DNA of 35,786 nucleotides, taken from Gammaproteobacteria bacterium. GTDB lineage: Bacteria > Pseudomonadota > Gammaproteobacteria > Steroidobacterales > GCA-2729495. Both the position numbers and the translations under genes were made by a program. The stretch covers positions 1 through 35,786 of the forward strand of contig JANQPY010000042.1 in assembly GCA_028285245.1 (NCBI GenBank), in the 5' to 3' direction. Below are positions 1-8,226 of the stretch, one piece after another. Numbering within the stretch: the stretch's first letter is position 1; every line of letters starts with the position of its first letter. Below the pieces are notes generated by a model. That model saw only the letters and a list, made by a program, of their open reading frames with translations, was not told the DNA's origin and ran no database searches.

Positions 1-1
1 T

Positions 2-94
2 AAGCTTCGCGCAGCCTGCGACGCGGTGGACGAACTCGCTGACCTCGGCTGGACCCCGCCGACGATGACATCGACGAATCCCCTGCTAATGTAG
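2..94 (+). CDS. 3' end of an unidentified protein (partial)
   Basis: An open frame enters from the left edge and ends at a TAG, giving about 30 residues: an acidic amphipathic stretch (KLRAACDAVDELADLGW) followed by a short TPPTMTSTN tail. The composition looks protein-like, while the other two forward frames stop early or read poorly. No family is recognisable from so short a tail, and there is no terminator before the convergent ABC exporter gene ends at 137. This could equally be chance. Confidence 0.3.
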   Translation, partial: KLRAACDAVDELADLGWTPPTMTSTNPLLM

Positions 95-136
95 TGAACA
101 TTGCGCTGCGCGCGGAGCAGGCAGCCAGCACGGGTG

Positions 137-1948
137 CTAGGCGCCTGCGGCTTGCCGGTTAGGCGCATCCGCCTCACCGGCCCCGAACTGAAGCTCGGCA
201 AGCCTGGCGTACAACGGATCGCGTTTGACCAGTTCGTCATGCGAGCCAATGTCCACCACCCTGCCGCGATCCATAACGACAATGCGATCGGCCTGCAGAA
301 CCGTCGCGAGCCGATGCGCAATAACCAGCGTCGTGCGGTCGCGCTCGAGAAACTCCAGCGCCTCCTGCACCAGCCTCTCGCTCTCAGCATCTAACGAACT
401 CGTTGCTTCATCCAGAAGCAAGATCGGTGGATCCTTGAGAATGGCCCGCGCGATCGCGATGCGCTGCCGCTGACCGCCCGACAGGCGCGTCCCGCGTTCT
501 CCGAGGAAGCTGTCATAGCCGTCGGGCAGCGCTGTAATGAAGTCGTGGGCGGCCGCAGCCCTGGCTGCCGCTTCAACCTCCGCGTCGGTTGCGCCCGGGC
601 GGCCGAATCGGATGTTTTCCCGCGCGGTTGCGCCAAAAATCACAGTCTCCTGCGGCACAATGCCGAGCCGGCCACGCACGGCAACCGGATCAGCTTTCGC
701 GACATCTACGCCGTCGATCCTGATGTGTCCCGACTGCGGGTCGTAGAAGCGCATCAGTAGCTGAAACATGGTGGTCTTGCCGGCACCCGACGGCCCGACT
801 ATCGCTACTTTTTCACCCGGTGAGACCGACACGGATACGCGGTCGAGCGCCGCAAGTTCCGGGCGGGACGGATAGTGGAAAAGGACCTGGTCGAACTCGA
901 CGCTGCCCTGCGCGCGCGCGGGCAAGGCAATCGGATTGACGGGCGGCCGGATATCAGGCTGCGTGTCCAGTAACTCCAGCAGACGCTCCATCGCCCCCGC
1001 CGCACGCTGCACCTCGCCCCAGACTTCAGACAGCGCGGCGGCAGAGAGTGCAACGAACATGGCGTACAACACGAAAGTGCCGAGCTCCCCACCCGTCATA
1101 TTGCCATCCAGCACCGCCCGGGCACCGACCCACAGGACAATGATCAGTGCGCCGAAAAGGCAGGTCGTCGCAACGGTAGAAAACAGGGCCCGCGCACGGA
1201 TACGACGCACGGCTGTCGTAAAGCCCAACTCAACGACGTCAGAAAAACGCCGGCTCTCTGCTTCCTCCGCGGTAAACGCCTGGATGGTCTGCACAGCGTT
1301 AATGGACTCGCCCGCCATACCGCTGGCGTCGGCGATTCGATCCTGCGTGGCCCGCGACAATCGCCGCACCCATCGGCCGATCAGAATGATGGGCACAAGA
1401 ATCCCCGGCACCAGCACGAGGATGAGACCCATCAGCCGGAAATTTGTAATCGCCAGCAGGATCAGCGCGCCGACAAACTGAATTGACGAGCGCAGGATGA
1501 TGGAGATGCCCACACCGGAGATTGACTGAATCAGCGTGGTATCAGTGGTCAGGCGCGACAGAACTTCGCCGGTCTTGGTGACCTCGAAGAACGCGGGATC
1601 CATGCGAATAATGTGGCGGTACGATTCATCGCGAAGGTCGGCTACCACGCGTTCGCCCAGCCAGTTGACCAGGTAGGCTCGCGCGGCGGCGAACAACCCA
1701 AAGAGAATGGCTACCCCGAAAAAATAGATGAAGTACTGATCAACGATTTCCGCATCGTCAGTGGTGAAGCCGTAGTCGATGACGTTGCCGACGACAAGCG
1801 GAATGGCAAGAAATGCGCCCGACGCGACAAGTAACGCGATCATGGCCAGGATCAGCGTGCCGGTGTAGGGCCGGATGTACGGCCAGAGCGCGCGCAGGGG
1901 TTTGAGCGACCGGCCCTTCGGGCGATCAGGAGGAGGTTCGTACGCCAT
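137..1948 (-). CDS. MsbA-like ABC exporter, fused permease and ATPase
   Basis: Type IV (ABCB/MsbA-like) half-transporter of 603 residues that would work as a homodimer in the inner membrane, exporting a lipid, drug or peptide; the substrate cannot be read from sequence. The N-terminal half has six hydrophobic segments, from about residue 30 to 315. The ATPase domain shows Walker A GPSGAGKTT with K391, signature LSGGQRQR near 488-495, Walker B ILLLDEATS and the H-loop AHRLAT. I chose the ATG at 1948; the frame also opens at a TTG at 1975, which only adds MIRCGIIAP. The gene is divergent from the MarR-type regulator at 2343, a common arrangement for regulated exporters, so regulation by that protein is an inference. 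The family is certain, the substrate unknown. Confidence 0.93.
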   Translation of the reverse strand: MAYEPPPDRPKGRSLKPLRALWPYIRPYTGTLILAMIALLVASGAFLAIPLVVGNVIDYGFTTDDAEIVDQYFIYFFGVAILFGLFAAARAYLVNWLGERVVADLRDESYRHIIRMDPAFFEVTKTGEVLSRLTTDTTLIQSISGVGISIILRSSIQFVGALILLAITNFRLMGLILVLVPGILVPIILIGRWVRRLSRATQDRIADASGMAGESINAVQTIQAFTAEEAESRRFSDVVELGFTTAVRRIRARALFSTVATTCLFGALIIVLWVGARAVLDGNMTGGELGTFVLYAMFVALSAAALSEVWGEVQRAAGAMERLLELLDTQPDIRPPVNPIALPARAQGSVEFDQVLFHYPSRPELAALDRVSVSVSPGEKVAIVGPSGAGKTTMFQLLMRFYDPQSGHIRIDGVDVAKADPVAVRGRLGIVPQETVIFGATARENIRFGRPGATDAEVEAAARAAAAHDFITALPDGYDSFLGERGTRLSGGQRQRIAIARAILKDPPILLLDEATSSLDAESERLVQEALEFLERDRTTLVIAHRLATVLQADRIVVMDRGRVVDIGSHDELVKRDPLYARLAELQFGAGEADAPNRQAAGA

Positions 1949-2342
1949 GGGCGCGATGATCCCACAGCGGATCAACAGGCGCGATGCGCGGCCCCTTCGC
2001 TCATCCGCCGGATCGCATCAGTGGTGCGCAGATCGATTCGCAAAGGCGCGCATTGGGGCCGGCGCAGCGACCGCCCACCGGTCGCATCTGCCTAACAGGC
2101 TCGCGGCACAGATAGCGGGCGCCCCGCGCCGGAGGGTGGCGCGCACTCTATATATGTGCCGATCTGACCACATATGTATCAATCTGATTCATTACCACTG
2201 AAATTATCGTCAGCGATGGGACCATTGGGTGGCTTTGAGCCGCCAAGGGGAGCGCCCGGGACCCAGGCAGGCCGCAAAGCGAATCTAAACTTGAAACAGT
2301 TTTGGTATAGTCCGCCGACTCATCTAGACGAGGTCTAAAGGC
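1949..2342. promoter_or_regulatory. Divergent intergenic region between ABC exporter and MarR regulator
   Basis: This 394-bp gap has no credible gene. It holds an AT-rich island at 2146-2205 inside GC-rich DNA. Within it is an inverted repeat, ATATGTG at 2152-2158 and CACATAT at 2169-2175, with a 10-nt spacer. A possible -10 for the MarR gene is TATAGT at 2306-2311, with no good -35. A second inverted repeat, TAGAC-GAG-GTCTA, lies at 2325-2337. The region probably holds the promoters of both divergent genes and the binding sites of the regulator; this is inference from position and symmetry. Confidence 0.45.
2325..2337. promoter_or_regulatory. Palindrome over the MarR-gene Shine-Dalgarno
   Basis: TAGAC and GTCTA form a perfect 5-bp inverted repeat around GAG. 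The best ribosome binding site for the ATG at 2343 is GAGG at 2330-2333 (9-nt spacing), which falls in the centre of the palindrome. It could be an autoregulatory operator or a small translational hairpin. Confidence 0.35.
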
Positions 2343-2858
2343 ATGGGAACAGAGATCCCGGCGATCATCCCAGAGGAGCTCGCGGGCTGGACGCCCTCCG
2401 AGGCCGCGCAGGCAATGGTTATCTGGCGTGTGCTGCATATGTTTCTGGCCCGTTACGGCAGCGTGCCGCTCGGTCAGCTACTGGTTGGCCTGACGGCAAC
2501 GCACCTCAACGAACTGGGCCAGGCGCCCACGGTCACCGAACTGTGTGAGGCCACCGGCCTGCCGAAATCTTCGATTTCCCGGTATATCTCTGCGCAGATG
2601 GAACAGGGCGTGGTCTCGGAAACCATCGATCCGGAAGACCGGCGCCGGCGGATGCTCGACCAAACGGAGGCTGGGCGGCGGGAACGCCGCTGGCAAATCC
2701 AGCAAATGCGCCAGATCCTGACCGAAGTCCGACAGTGGGAAACCTCCCAGCATGCGCCAGAGTCAGCCACTGCACTCCAGGAAATGCGGCGCGCAGCGGG
2801 CGAACCACCCAGCGAGTTCGGCAAGCGCCGCAAACGCGGACGCGCCTCGGTCGCCTGA
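2343..2858 (+). CDS. MarR-family winged-helix transcriptional regulator
   Basis: A 171-residue DNA-binding protein with MarR architecture. An N-terminal dimerisation helix (AAQAMVIWRVLHMFLARYG) is followed by a winged helix-turn-helix at about residues 60-110. The recognition-helix region reads TVTELCEATGLPKSSISRYI, then the wing with DPEDRRRRMLDQTEAG, and a C-terminal dimer helix. Somewhat longer than the typical 140-150 residues because of a polar, basic C-terminal tail. It lies between a divergent ABC exporter and a downstream sulfite reductase module and could control either. The ligand is unknown. The start ATG is supported by GAGG nine bases upstream. Confidence 0.85.
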   Translation: MGTEIPAIIPEELAGWTPSEAAQAMVIWRVLHMFLARYGSVPLGQLLVGLTATHLNELGQAPTVTELCEATGLPKSSISRYISAQMEQGVVSETIDPEDRRRRMLDQTEAGRRERRWQIQQMRQILTEVRQWETSQHAPESATALQEMRRAAGEPPSEFGKRRKRGRASVA

Positions 2859-2878
2859 CTCCAAGCGACCCATAGTGA

Positions 2879-2916
2879 TCCACATATCCGGTGGTTATAA
2901 CCCGCCGACATGTGGA
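2879..2916. promoter_or_regulatory. Inverted repeat with -10-like TATAAC before the cysI module
   Basis: TCCACAT at 2879-2885 and ATGTGGA at 2910-2916 form a perfect 7-bp inverted repeat. Between them is TATAAC at 2896-2901, a plausible -10 for the DUF2849-cysI-DUF934 genes, though no good -35 is visible. The 8-mer CCACATAT at 2880-2887 also occurs at 2168-2175 upstream of the marR-type gene, suggesting one regulator for both sites. The role is inferred. Confidence 0.35.
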
Positions 2917-3002
2917 AGTGATGAATCCGTGTTTCCCGGGTTTACCGCGCTCCGTATCCTTAGTCAGAATCGCGGGCAGCTGTCCGCCGCGGTCCATAAA
3001 TC

Positions 3003-3284
3003 ATGCCCCAAATTGTTACTGCCAACCGGCTCGACGACGGTCGAGTCGTATTCCTGACCGCCAGCGACGACTGGACCGCCGACATTAACGGCAGCGCGCT
3101 GGCCGCGAACGAGGAACAGGCCGCCGAGCTTCTGGCCGCCGGGGCGCGCGCCGAAGCAGCCTGTGTCGTGATTGCGCCATACCTGATAGATGCGGAAGCC
3201 GAGAACGGCCAGATTCGCGCCGCGTCCATCCGCGAGTCTATTCGCGCTCACGGACCAACCGTGCCGTATGGACCGCCCACCTAA
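3003..3284 (+). CDS. DUF2849 protein, sulfite reductase companion
   Basis: A 93-residue soluble protein of the DUF2849 family, recognised by its opening TANRLDDGRVVFL and its position directly before cysI. Members sit next to sulfite/nitrite reductase genes in many proteobacteria; their function is not established. The stop codon is 5 bases before the cysI start, so the two are almost certainly co-transcribed and probably translationally coupled. No strong Shine-Dalgarno is visible. A role in electron supply, assembly or substrate handling for CysI is inference only. Confidence 0.8.
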   Translation: MPQIVTANRLDDGRVVFLTASDDWTADINGSALAANEEQAAELLAAGARAEAACVVIAPYLIDAEAENGQIRAASIRESIRAHGPTVPYGPPT

Positions 3285-3289
3285 CCGCC

Positions 3290-4969
3290 ATGTACCGCTA
3301 CGACGAATTTGATCAGCAGCTGGTTGACGAGCGGGTAACGCAGTTTCGCCGCCAGGTTGAGCGCCGGATGGCCGGCGAACTGACTGAAGACCAGTTCAAG
3401 CCGCTGCGGTTAATGAACGGGCTGTATCTGCAGCTTCATGCCTACATGCTGCGCGTGAATGTGCCTTACGGCATGCTGTCATCCAGACAGCTACGCCAAC
3501 TCGCCCTCATCGCGCGGCGCTATGACCGTGACTATGGTCACTTCACGACGCGCCAGAATATCCAATATAACTGGGTCAGTCTGGAAGACACGCCGGACAT
3601 TCTGGCGGCACTCGCTGAAGTCGAAATGAACGCGATGCAGTCGTCGGGAAACTGCGTGCGCAACATCACGGCGGATCAGTTCGCGGGCCGTGCCAAGGAT
3701 GAGATTGAGGATCCGCGCGTCTGGTGTGAGCTGATTCGGCAGTATTCGATTTTAAATCCGGAGTTTGCGTACCTGCCACGCAAGTTCAAAATTGCGGTCA
3801 CCGGCTCGCCCAACGACCGGGCGGCAGTCGCAGTGCATGACATAGGCTTGCGTATGCACCACGGCGAAGACGGCAAGCCCGGATTTGAAGTGATCGTTGG
3901 CGGCGGACAGGGCCGCACCCCTGTGATCGGCAAAACGATTCGTGGCTGGTTAGAGCCGGAGCATGTGCTGGGCTACGTTGAAGCCATTTTGCGCATCTAC
4001 AATATGTATGGGCGGCGCGACAACCTGTACAAAGCCCGTATCAAGATTCTTGTGAACGCCGTCGGCATCGACAAGTTCAGAGAGTTAGTCGACGCCGAGT
4101 GGGAGCACCTGCGCGGCGGCGAGCTGACCATCCCCGCGGAGGAGATCTCGCGTATCCACGCGTACTTCGCCCCCCCTGAATGGGAAGAGCTTCCCGACGG
4201 CGCCGCCACACTCGCCGCACAGCTTGCAGAAAACGAGACGTTTGCTCACTGGCACCAGGCCAATGTCAGCGAGCACAAACAGCCCGGGTACGCGATCGTT
4301 ACGGTGTCTCTGAAAGCGCCGGGCCGGGAGCCAGGGGATCTGGATGCTGACCGCATGGATGCGTTGGCGGAACTCGCCGATCGCTTCAGTTGCGGAGAGC
4401 TTCGGGTATCGCACCGGCAGAACCTGGTGCTGGCCGACGTCCGACAGGACCAGCTGCTCACACTTTGGCAGGCGCTATCGGCGCTCGAACTGGCAACGCC
4501 CAACATTGGGCTGTTGACTGACATGATTGCCTGTCCCGGACTCGACTACTGCGCACTCGCTAATGCACGATCAATTCCGGTCGCCCAGGACATCAGCCGT
4601 CATTTCATCGATGTGGACAAGCTGCAGACCATCGGCAACCTGAGCATCAACATCTCCGGCTGCATGAATGCCTGCGGCCATCATCATGTCGGCAACATTG
4701 GCATTCTTGGTGTGGACAAGCGGGGCAAAGAATACTTTCAGCTCACGCTCGGGGGCGCTTCGGACCAACAGGCTTCCCTGGGCGATCGGCTAGGCCCTGC
4801 GCTGCCGCAGGACGAGGTACCGGGCGCGATCGAGACCCTGGTTGACACCTATCTGGGCTTACGGCAAGACGCCGACGAAACTTTCCTTGAAACCTACCGG
4901 CGAGTTGGCATCACGCCGTTCAAAACAGCTGTGTACGGCGACGACACGTCGCCGCGCCGGGTAGCCTAG
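3290..4969 (+). CDS. cysI: Sulfite/nitrite reductase, siroheme [4Fe-4S] hemoprotein
   Basis: A 559-residue enzyme of the nitrite/sulfite reductase family, reducing sulfite to sulfide with six electrons in assimilatory sulfur metabolism. The duplicated ferredoxin-like and siroheme domains are visible. The N-terminal half carries the conserved HAYMLRVNVPYGML and GHFTTRQNIQYNW segments, and a second FSCGELRVSHRQNLVL repeat is in the C-terminal half. The cluster/siroheme ligands are C415 and C421 (CPGLDYC) and C458 and C462 (CMNAC). It is flanked by DUF2849 and DUF934 genes and has no flavoprotein (CysJ) gene beside it, so the electron donor is probably ferredoxin or another reductase. Nitrite reductase activity cannot be excluded from sequence, but the neighbours favour sulfite. 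Confidence 0.92.
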   Translation: MYRYDEFDQQLVDERVTQFRRQVERRMAGELTEDQFKPLRLMNGLYLQLHAYMLRVNVPYGMLSSRQLRQLALIARRYDRDYGHFTTRQNIQYNWVSLEDTPDILAALAEVEMNAMQSSGNCVRNITADQFAGRAKDEIEDPRVWCELIRQYSILNPEFAYLPRKFKIAVTGSPNDRAAVAVHDIGLRMHHGEDGKPGFEVIVGGGQGRTPVIGKTIRGWLEPEHVLGYVEAILRIYNMYGRRDNLYKARIKILVNAVGIDKFRELVDAEWEHLRGGELTIPAEEISRIHAYFAPPEWEELPDGAATLAAQLAENETFAHWHQANVSEHKQPGYAIVTVSLKAPGREPGDLDADRMDALAELADRFSCGELRVSHRQNLVLADVRQDQLLTLWQALSALELATPNIGLLTDMIACPGLDYCALANARSIPVAQDISRHFIDVDKLQTIGNLSINISGCMNACGHHHVGNIGILGVDKRGKEYFQLTLGGASDQQASLGDRLGPALPQDEVPGAIETLVDTYLGLRQDADETFLETYRRVGITPFKTAVYGDDTSPRRVA

Positions 4970-4980
4970 CGGTTCTCGCA

Positions 4981-5469
4981 GTGGCACTGGTTAAACAGGG
5001 CAAGATTGTCGAAGACAGCTTTCAGCGCGTCACCGACGAGGCAATTCCCACGACGGGTGCGGTACTGGTTGATCTCGCCACCTGGCAAGCACAGCGCGAA
5101 CAGCTTAAGGGGCGCGCTGAACCCGTCGGTGTGGTGCTCAAAAGCGACGAACATCCGGAAGTACTTGCCGACGACCTGCCCGGGCTCGCCCTGGTCGCGC
5201 TGGATTTTCCCACCTTCCGCGACGGCCGGGCGTATTCTTACGCGCGCCTGCTGCGCGATCGCTATGAATTCACCGGTGAACTGCGTGCCGTCGGTGACGT
5301 GCTACTGGAACAGCTTCTATACATGCAGCGCTGCGGCTTTGATGCCTTCGAAATTGAAAGCGACGACCCGGAGCGAGATTTCGAAACAGCGCTGGCAGAT
5401 TTCACCGTGTGGTATCAGCCCGCCGGCGATGACAGAGCCAGCGCGCTGCAGCTACGCCACAGACGCTAG
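4981..5469 (+). CDS. DUF934 protein, sulfite reductase companion
   Basis: A 162-residue soluble protein of the DUF934 family, which is regularly encoded directly after cysI in proteobacteria. Characteristic segments are the central PGLALVALDFPTFRDGRAYSYARLLRDRYEF-like block (about residues 65-95) and the later LLEQLLYMQRCGFDAFEI. It starts with GTG 11 bases after the cysI stop, so it belongs to the same operon. The biochemical role is unknown; a part in the sulfite reduction pathway is inferred from context. A cysH gene often follows in other genomes but not here, where the next gene is convergent. Confidence 0.85.
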   Translation: MALVKQGKIVEDSFQRVTDEAIPTTGAVLVDLATWQAQREQLKGRAEPVGVVLKSDEHPEVLADDLPGLALVALDFPTFRDGRAYSYARLLRDRYEFTGELRAVGDVLLEQLLYMQRCGFDAFEIESDDPERDFETALADFTVWYQPAGDDRASALQLRHRR

Positions 5470-5567
5470 CTGCTTATTCTGAAACGGTCGCAGCCGGTCC
5501 GGTGCATCGCGCCACGCCGCGGAGGCTCGCGACGATCGGCGCCCTCAAGACGCACACCAACAGGTGA

Positions 5568-8144
5568 TTAAGGCGCGGCGACCGCGGACGTGGACACGCC
5601 GGGCCCCAGCGGTTTGAAGGCCAATAGCAGCACGGGCAACAGCGCCAGGTTTGCCACCATGGCGAAGACCATCGCCAGGCTGGTAAATATCCCAAAGTAG
5701 ATCGTCGGCCAGAAATTCGACAACACGAGCACTGAGAAGCCAGCGGCGATAATCAACGACGTGTAGTACATAGCCCGCCCGACGCTGCCATGCGAACGCT
5801 CGACAGCCAAACGGTAGTCACCATGTTTGGCGAACTCTTCGCGGAATCGATACAGATAATGAATGGAATCATCCACACCGATACCGACGGTGATGGCCGC
5901 AATGGTAATGGTCATGATGTCGAGCGACACGCCGGTCAGCCCCATGGCACCCAACACAACGACAGCCGCCAGCACATTAGGCACCAGTGCACAAAGCGCG
6001 AGGCCAACAGACCGAAACAGGCCAAGGAACATGATGAGAATCGCCAGAAAGACAAAACCAAGCGAGTAAATCTGCGACCTGTACAGGCTTTGCAGCACAT
6101 TGTTGTACAGCACCAGCGTGCCAGTCAGGTTGACCTGCTCGGGCTTGAAATCCAGCTCCTCTACCAAATGGGATTGAATGGTTTGCAAAAGCTCGCCCCG
6201 GCGCAGGTTGGGGTCTGTTTCAAACACGCGCACTGCCAGCCGGACTTGATTCCCGTCCGCGGATAGATACGGATCGAACAGCGCGGACTTCACCTCCGGT
6301 GGCAAGTTGGCGTAGAGCACCGACAGAAAAAACGTATCGGGCGGCTTCCCGGAGTTGATGGTGGTCACCGTGTCCAAAGCGGTAGACATCGACAGAACCT
6401 TGCCAACCTGGGGGAGGCTCTCGAGGTAGCGGTGTACCCCCGCCACCCGGTTGAGCTGAAAGCTGTTGTACCAGTAGCTGGTAGCGCCGAGGTCCGTCGT
6501 TGTTATGCCGTCCGCGTTCTGCTCAGCAGTGTCCTCGAATTCCTCAAATTCTTCGAACTCTTCGAATTCGTCAAACTCCTCGCTGGCGCCGGCTAAATCC
6601 ACCGGGTCAATCTCCGCGCTGGCGAAAAACGCTGGGTCGGCGTCGAGAATCACGTCCAAAGGCGTCGTCCCGCCAAGCTCCCGGTCGATGGTTACGAGAC
6701 CTTGGTATATGTCTGTACTACTCTTGAAGTTATCAATGAAGCGGTTCTCGACCTCCAGTCGCGTCAGGCCAGCCACAGCCACCACACCGATTACAACGAA
6801 TACAGCCAGCAACTGACTGGGACGCTTTAGCACCGTTTTCGCCAACGCGTTGGTCAGCACCGCCGTGCTGCGCCGAATGTGCTGCGGATCACGCGTTGAC
6901 AGCAGCATGAGGCCCGCTGGAAACAACGTGAAAGACAGCAACAGCACCACCGCCATGCCGATCACCATAAGCCAGCCAAAATCGATGACTGGGCGCACGC
7001 CGCTGACCACCAGCGATGCAAATGCCACCATGGTCGTAATGGCAGTAAACAAGCAGGGCTTGAATTTGTCGTGCAAGGTTTGCGAAACGAGCCAGCGTTG
7101 GTCGGCATCCGGGCGCTCTATGTGCAGCTCCTGGTACCGGACTATCAGATGCACCGTCAGCGACAAACAGAAGATCAGAAGCAGAGCGACAAAATTTGCC
7201 GACACCACCGTCACCGGCCAGCGGGACAATCCCAGCAGGCCAGTCATCATGATGGCGGCAAGCAGGCAGGTTGCCATCGGCAGCAATACCCAGCGCAGCC
7301 GGCCGAAAACGAACCACAGCAGCAATAGCAGCAGAACCAGAATACCGGCGCCGAAGACCAGCACATCATTCAACACAAAGGCCAGCAGATCCGCCGCGAT
7401 CATCGGCAGACCGCCAATCGCCAAACGGGCGCTGCCCCGGTAGCCATCCAACAACCGGCGAACTTCGTCGATGGAGCGGCCCTGCCGGGCAACCGCGAGC
7501 GGCCTTAGATCTTTGACCGCAGCCTCTAACGACTCCAGCTGCTGAGATTCAGCCTCGCTGAGCGGTGAATCAATGCGCTTCGCGCGCAAGTCATCCCGCG
7601 CATCAATTAGCCGGTCATACTCGGGGTTGCGTTCCAGACTCACCAGCAGCGCAGTTGTCTTGCCGTCGAGACTCATCAACAGCTGCCGGTAGAGCGAGCT
7701 CTCAGTGAGCTCTTTCTCAGCCAACTTACGATCGGTGCGTTGACTAAGCAGGGTGGGCACATTCTTCTGCAGCTCATCCAGACTTACCGGCGGACTCGCT
7801 ACGAGTGGCACATCGAGGATGCTGGTAACCTGAGACACGCCATCAACCGCCGCCAGGTCAGCGCGCAACTGCTGCAGCCGCTCTAACGAATCATTGGTGA
7901 ACAGACTTTGCGGTGCGGTATAGGTGATGATCAGAAAATCATCGGATCCGTACCGCGAGCGAATCTCGCGGTAGTAGCGAAGGTCCGGATCCGCTTCCAG
8001 CAGTAGTGCATCCGCCGACGCATCGAGCTGAAACTGCGTGGCAAAAAAGCCGAAGCCGCCGCAGACAGTCGCCGCGATTGCCAGTGTCAGGCGCGGCCGC
8101 GCGAGGATCAGACGCTGAAGACTGCGAAGCATTGAACGCACCAT
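5568..8144 (-). CDS. RND-superfamily (MMPL-type) exporter
   Basis: An 858-residue inner-membrane protein of the RND/MMPL type with the usual two-fold pattern. One N-terminal membrane span (about 15-35) is followed by a periplasmic domain and five clustered spans at about 245-425; then a second span near 450, a second periplasmic domain and five spans at about 690-850. The C-terminal half has the conserved ITIAAITVGIGVDDSIHY segment typical of the proton-relay helix region. Related proteins move lipids or hopanoids, but the substrate here cannot be told. Residues 522-538 form an unusual acidic EEF repeat in the second periplasmic loop. The start at 8144 (ATG) has no clear Shine-Dalgarno; ATG at 8132 is an alternative. 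It is divergent from the MFS gene. Confidence 0.88.
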   Translation of the reverse strand: MVRSMLRSLQRLILARPRLTLAIAATVCGGFGFFATQFQLDASADALLLEADPDLRYYREIRSRYGSDDFLIITYTAPQSLFTNDSLERLQQLRADLAAVDGVSQVTSILDVPLVASPPVSLDELQKNVPTLLSQRTDRKLAEKELTESSLYRQLLMSLDGKTTALLVSLERNPEYDRLIDARDDLRAKRIDSPLSEAESQQLESLEAAVKDLRPLAVARQGRSIDEVRRLLDGYRGSARLAIGGLPMIAADLLAFVLNDVLVFGAGILVLLLLLLWFVFGRLRWVLLPMATCLLAAIMMTGLLGLSRWPVTVVSANFVALLLIFCLSLTVHLIVRYQELHIERPDADQRWLVSQTLHDKFKPCLFTAITTMVAFASLVVSGVRPVIDFGWLMVIGMAVVLLLSFTLFPAGLMLLSTRDPQHIRRSTAVLTNALAKTVLKRPSQLLAVFVVIGVVAVAGLTRLEVENRFIDNFKSSTDIYQGLVTIDRELGGTTPLDVILDADPAFFASAEIDPVDLAGASEEFDEFEEFEEFEEFEDTAEQNADGITTTDLGATSYWYNSFQLNRVAGVHRYLESLPQVGKVLSMSTALDTVTTINSGKPPDTFFLSVLYANLPPEVKSALFDPYLSADGNQVRLAVRVFETDPNLRRGELLQTIQSHLVEELDFKPEQVNLTGTLVLYNNVLQSLYRSQIYSLGFVFLAILIMFLGLFRSVGLALCALVPNVLAAVVVLGAMGLTGVSLDIMTITIAAITVGIGVDDSIHYLYRFREEFAKHGDYRLAVERSHGSVGRAMYYTSLIIAAGFSVLVLSNFWPTIYFGIFTSLAMVFAMVANLALLPVLLLAFKPLGPGVSTSAVAAP

Positions 8145-8226
8145 ACGCAGGGTATTGCGAACGAACGAAACCGGCTATTGTCCACGGTGCATCGCCGAAT
8201 ACCAAACGGCTTGGGGAACACCGGCT

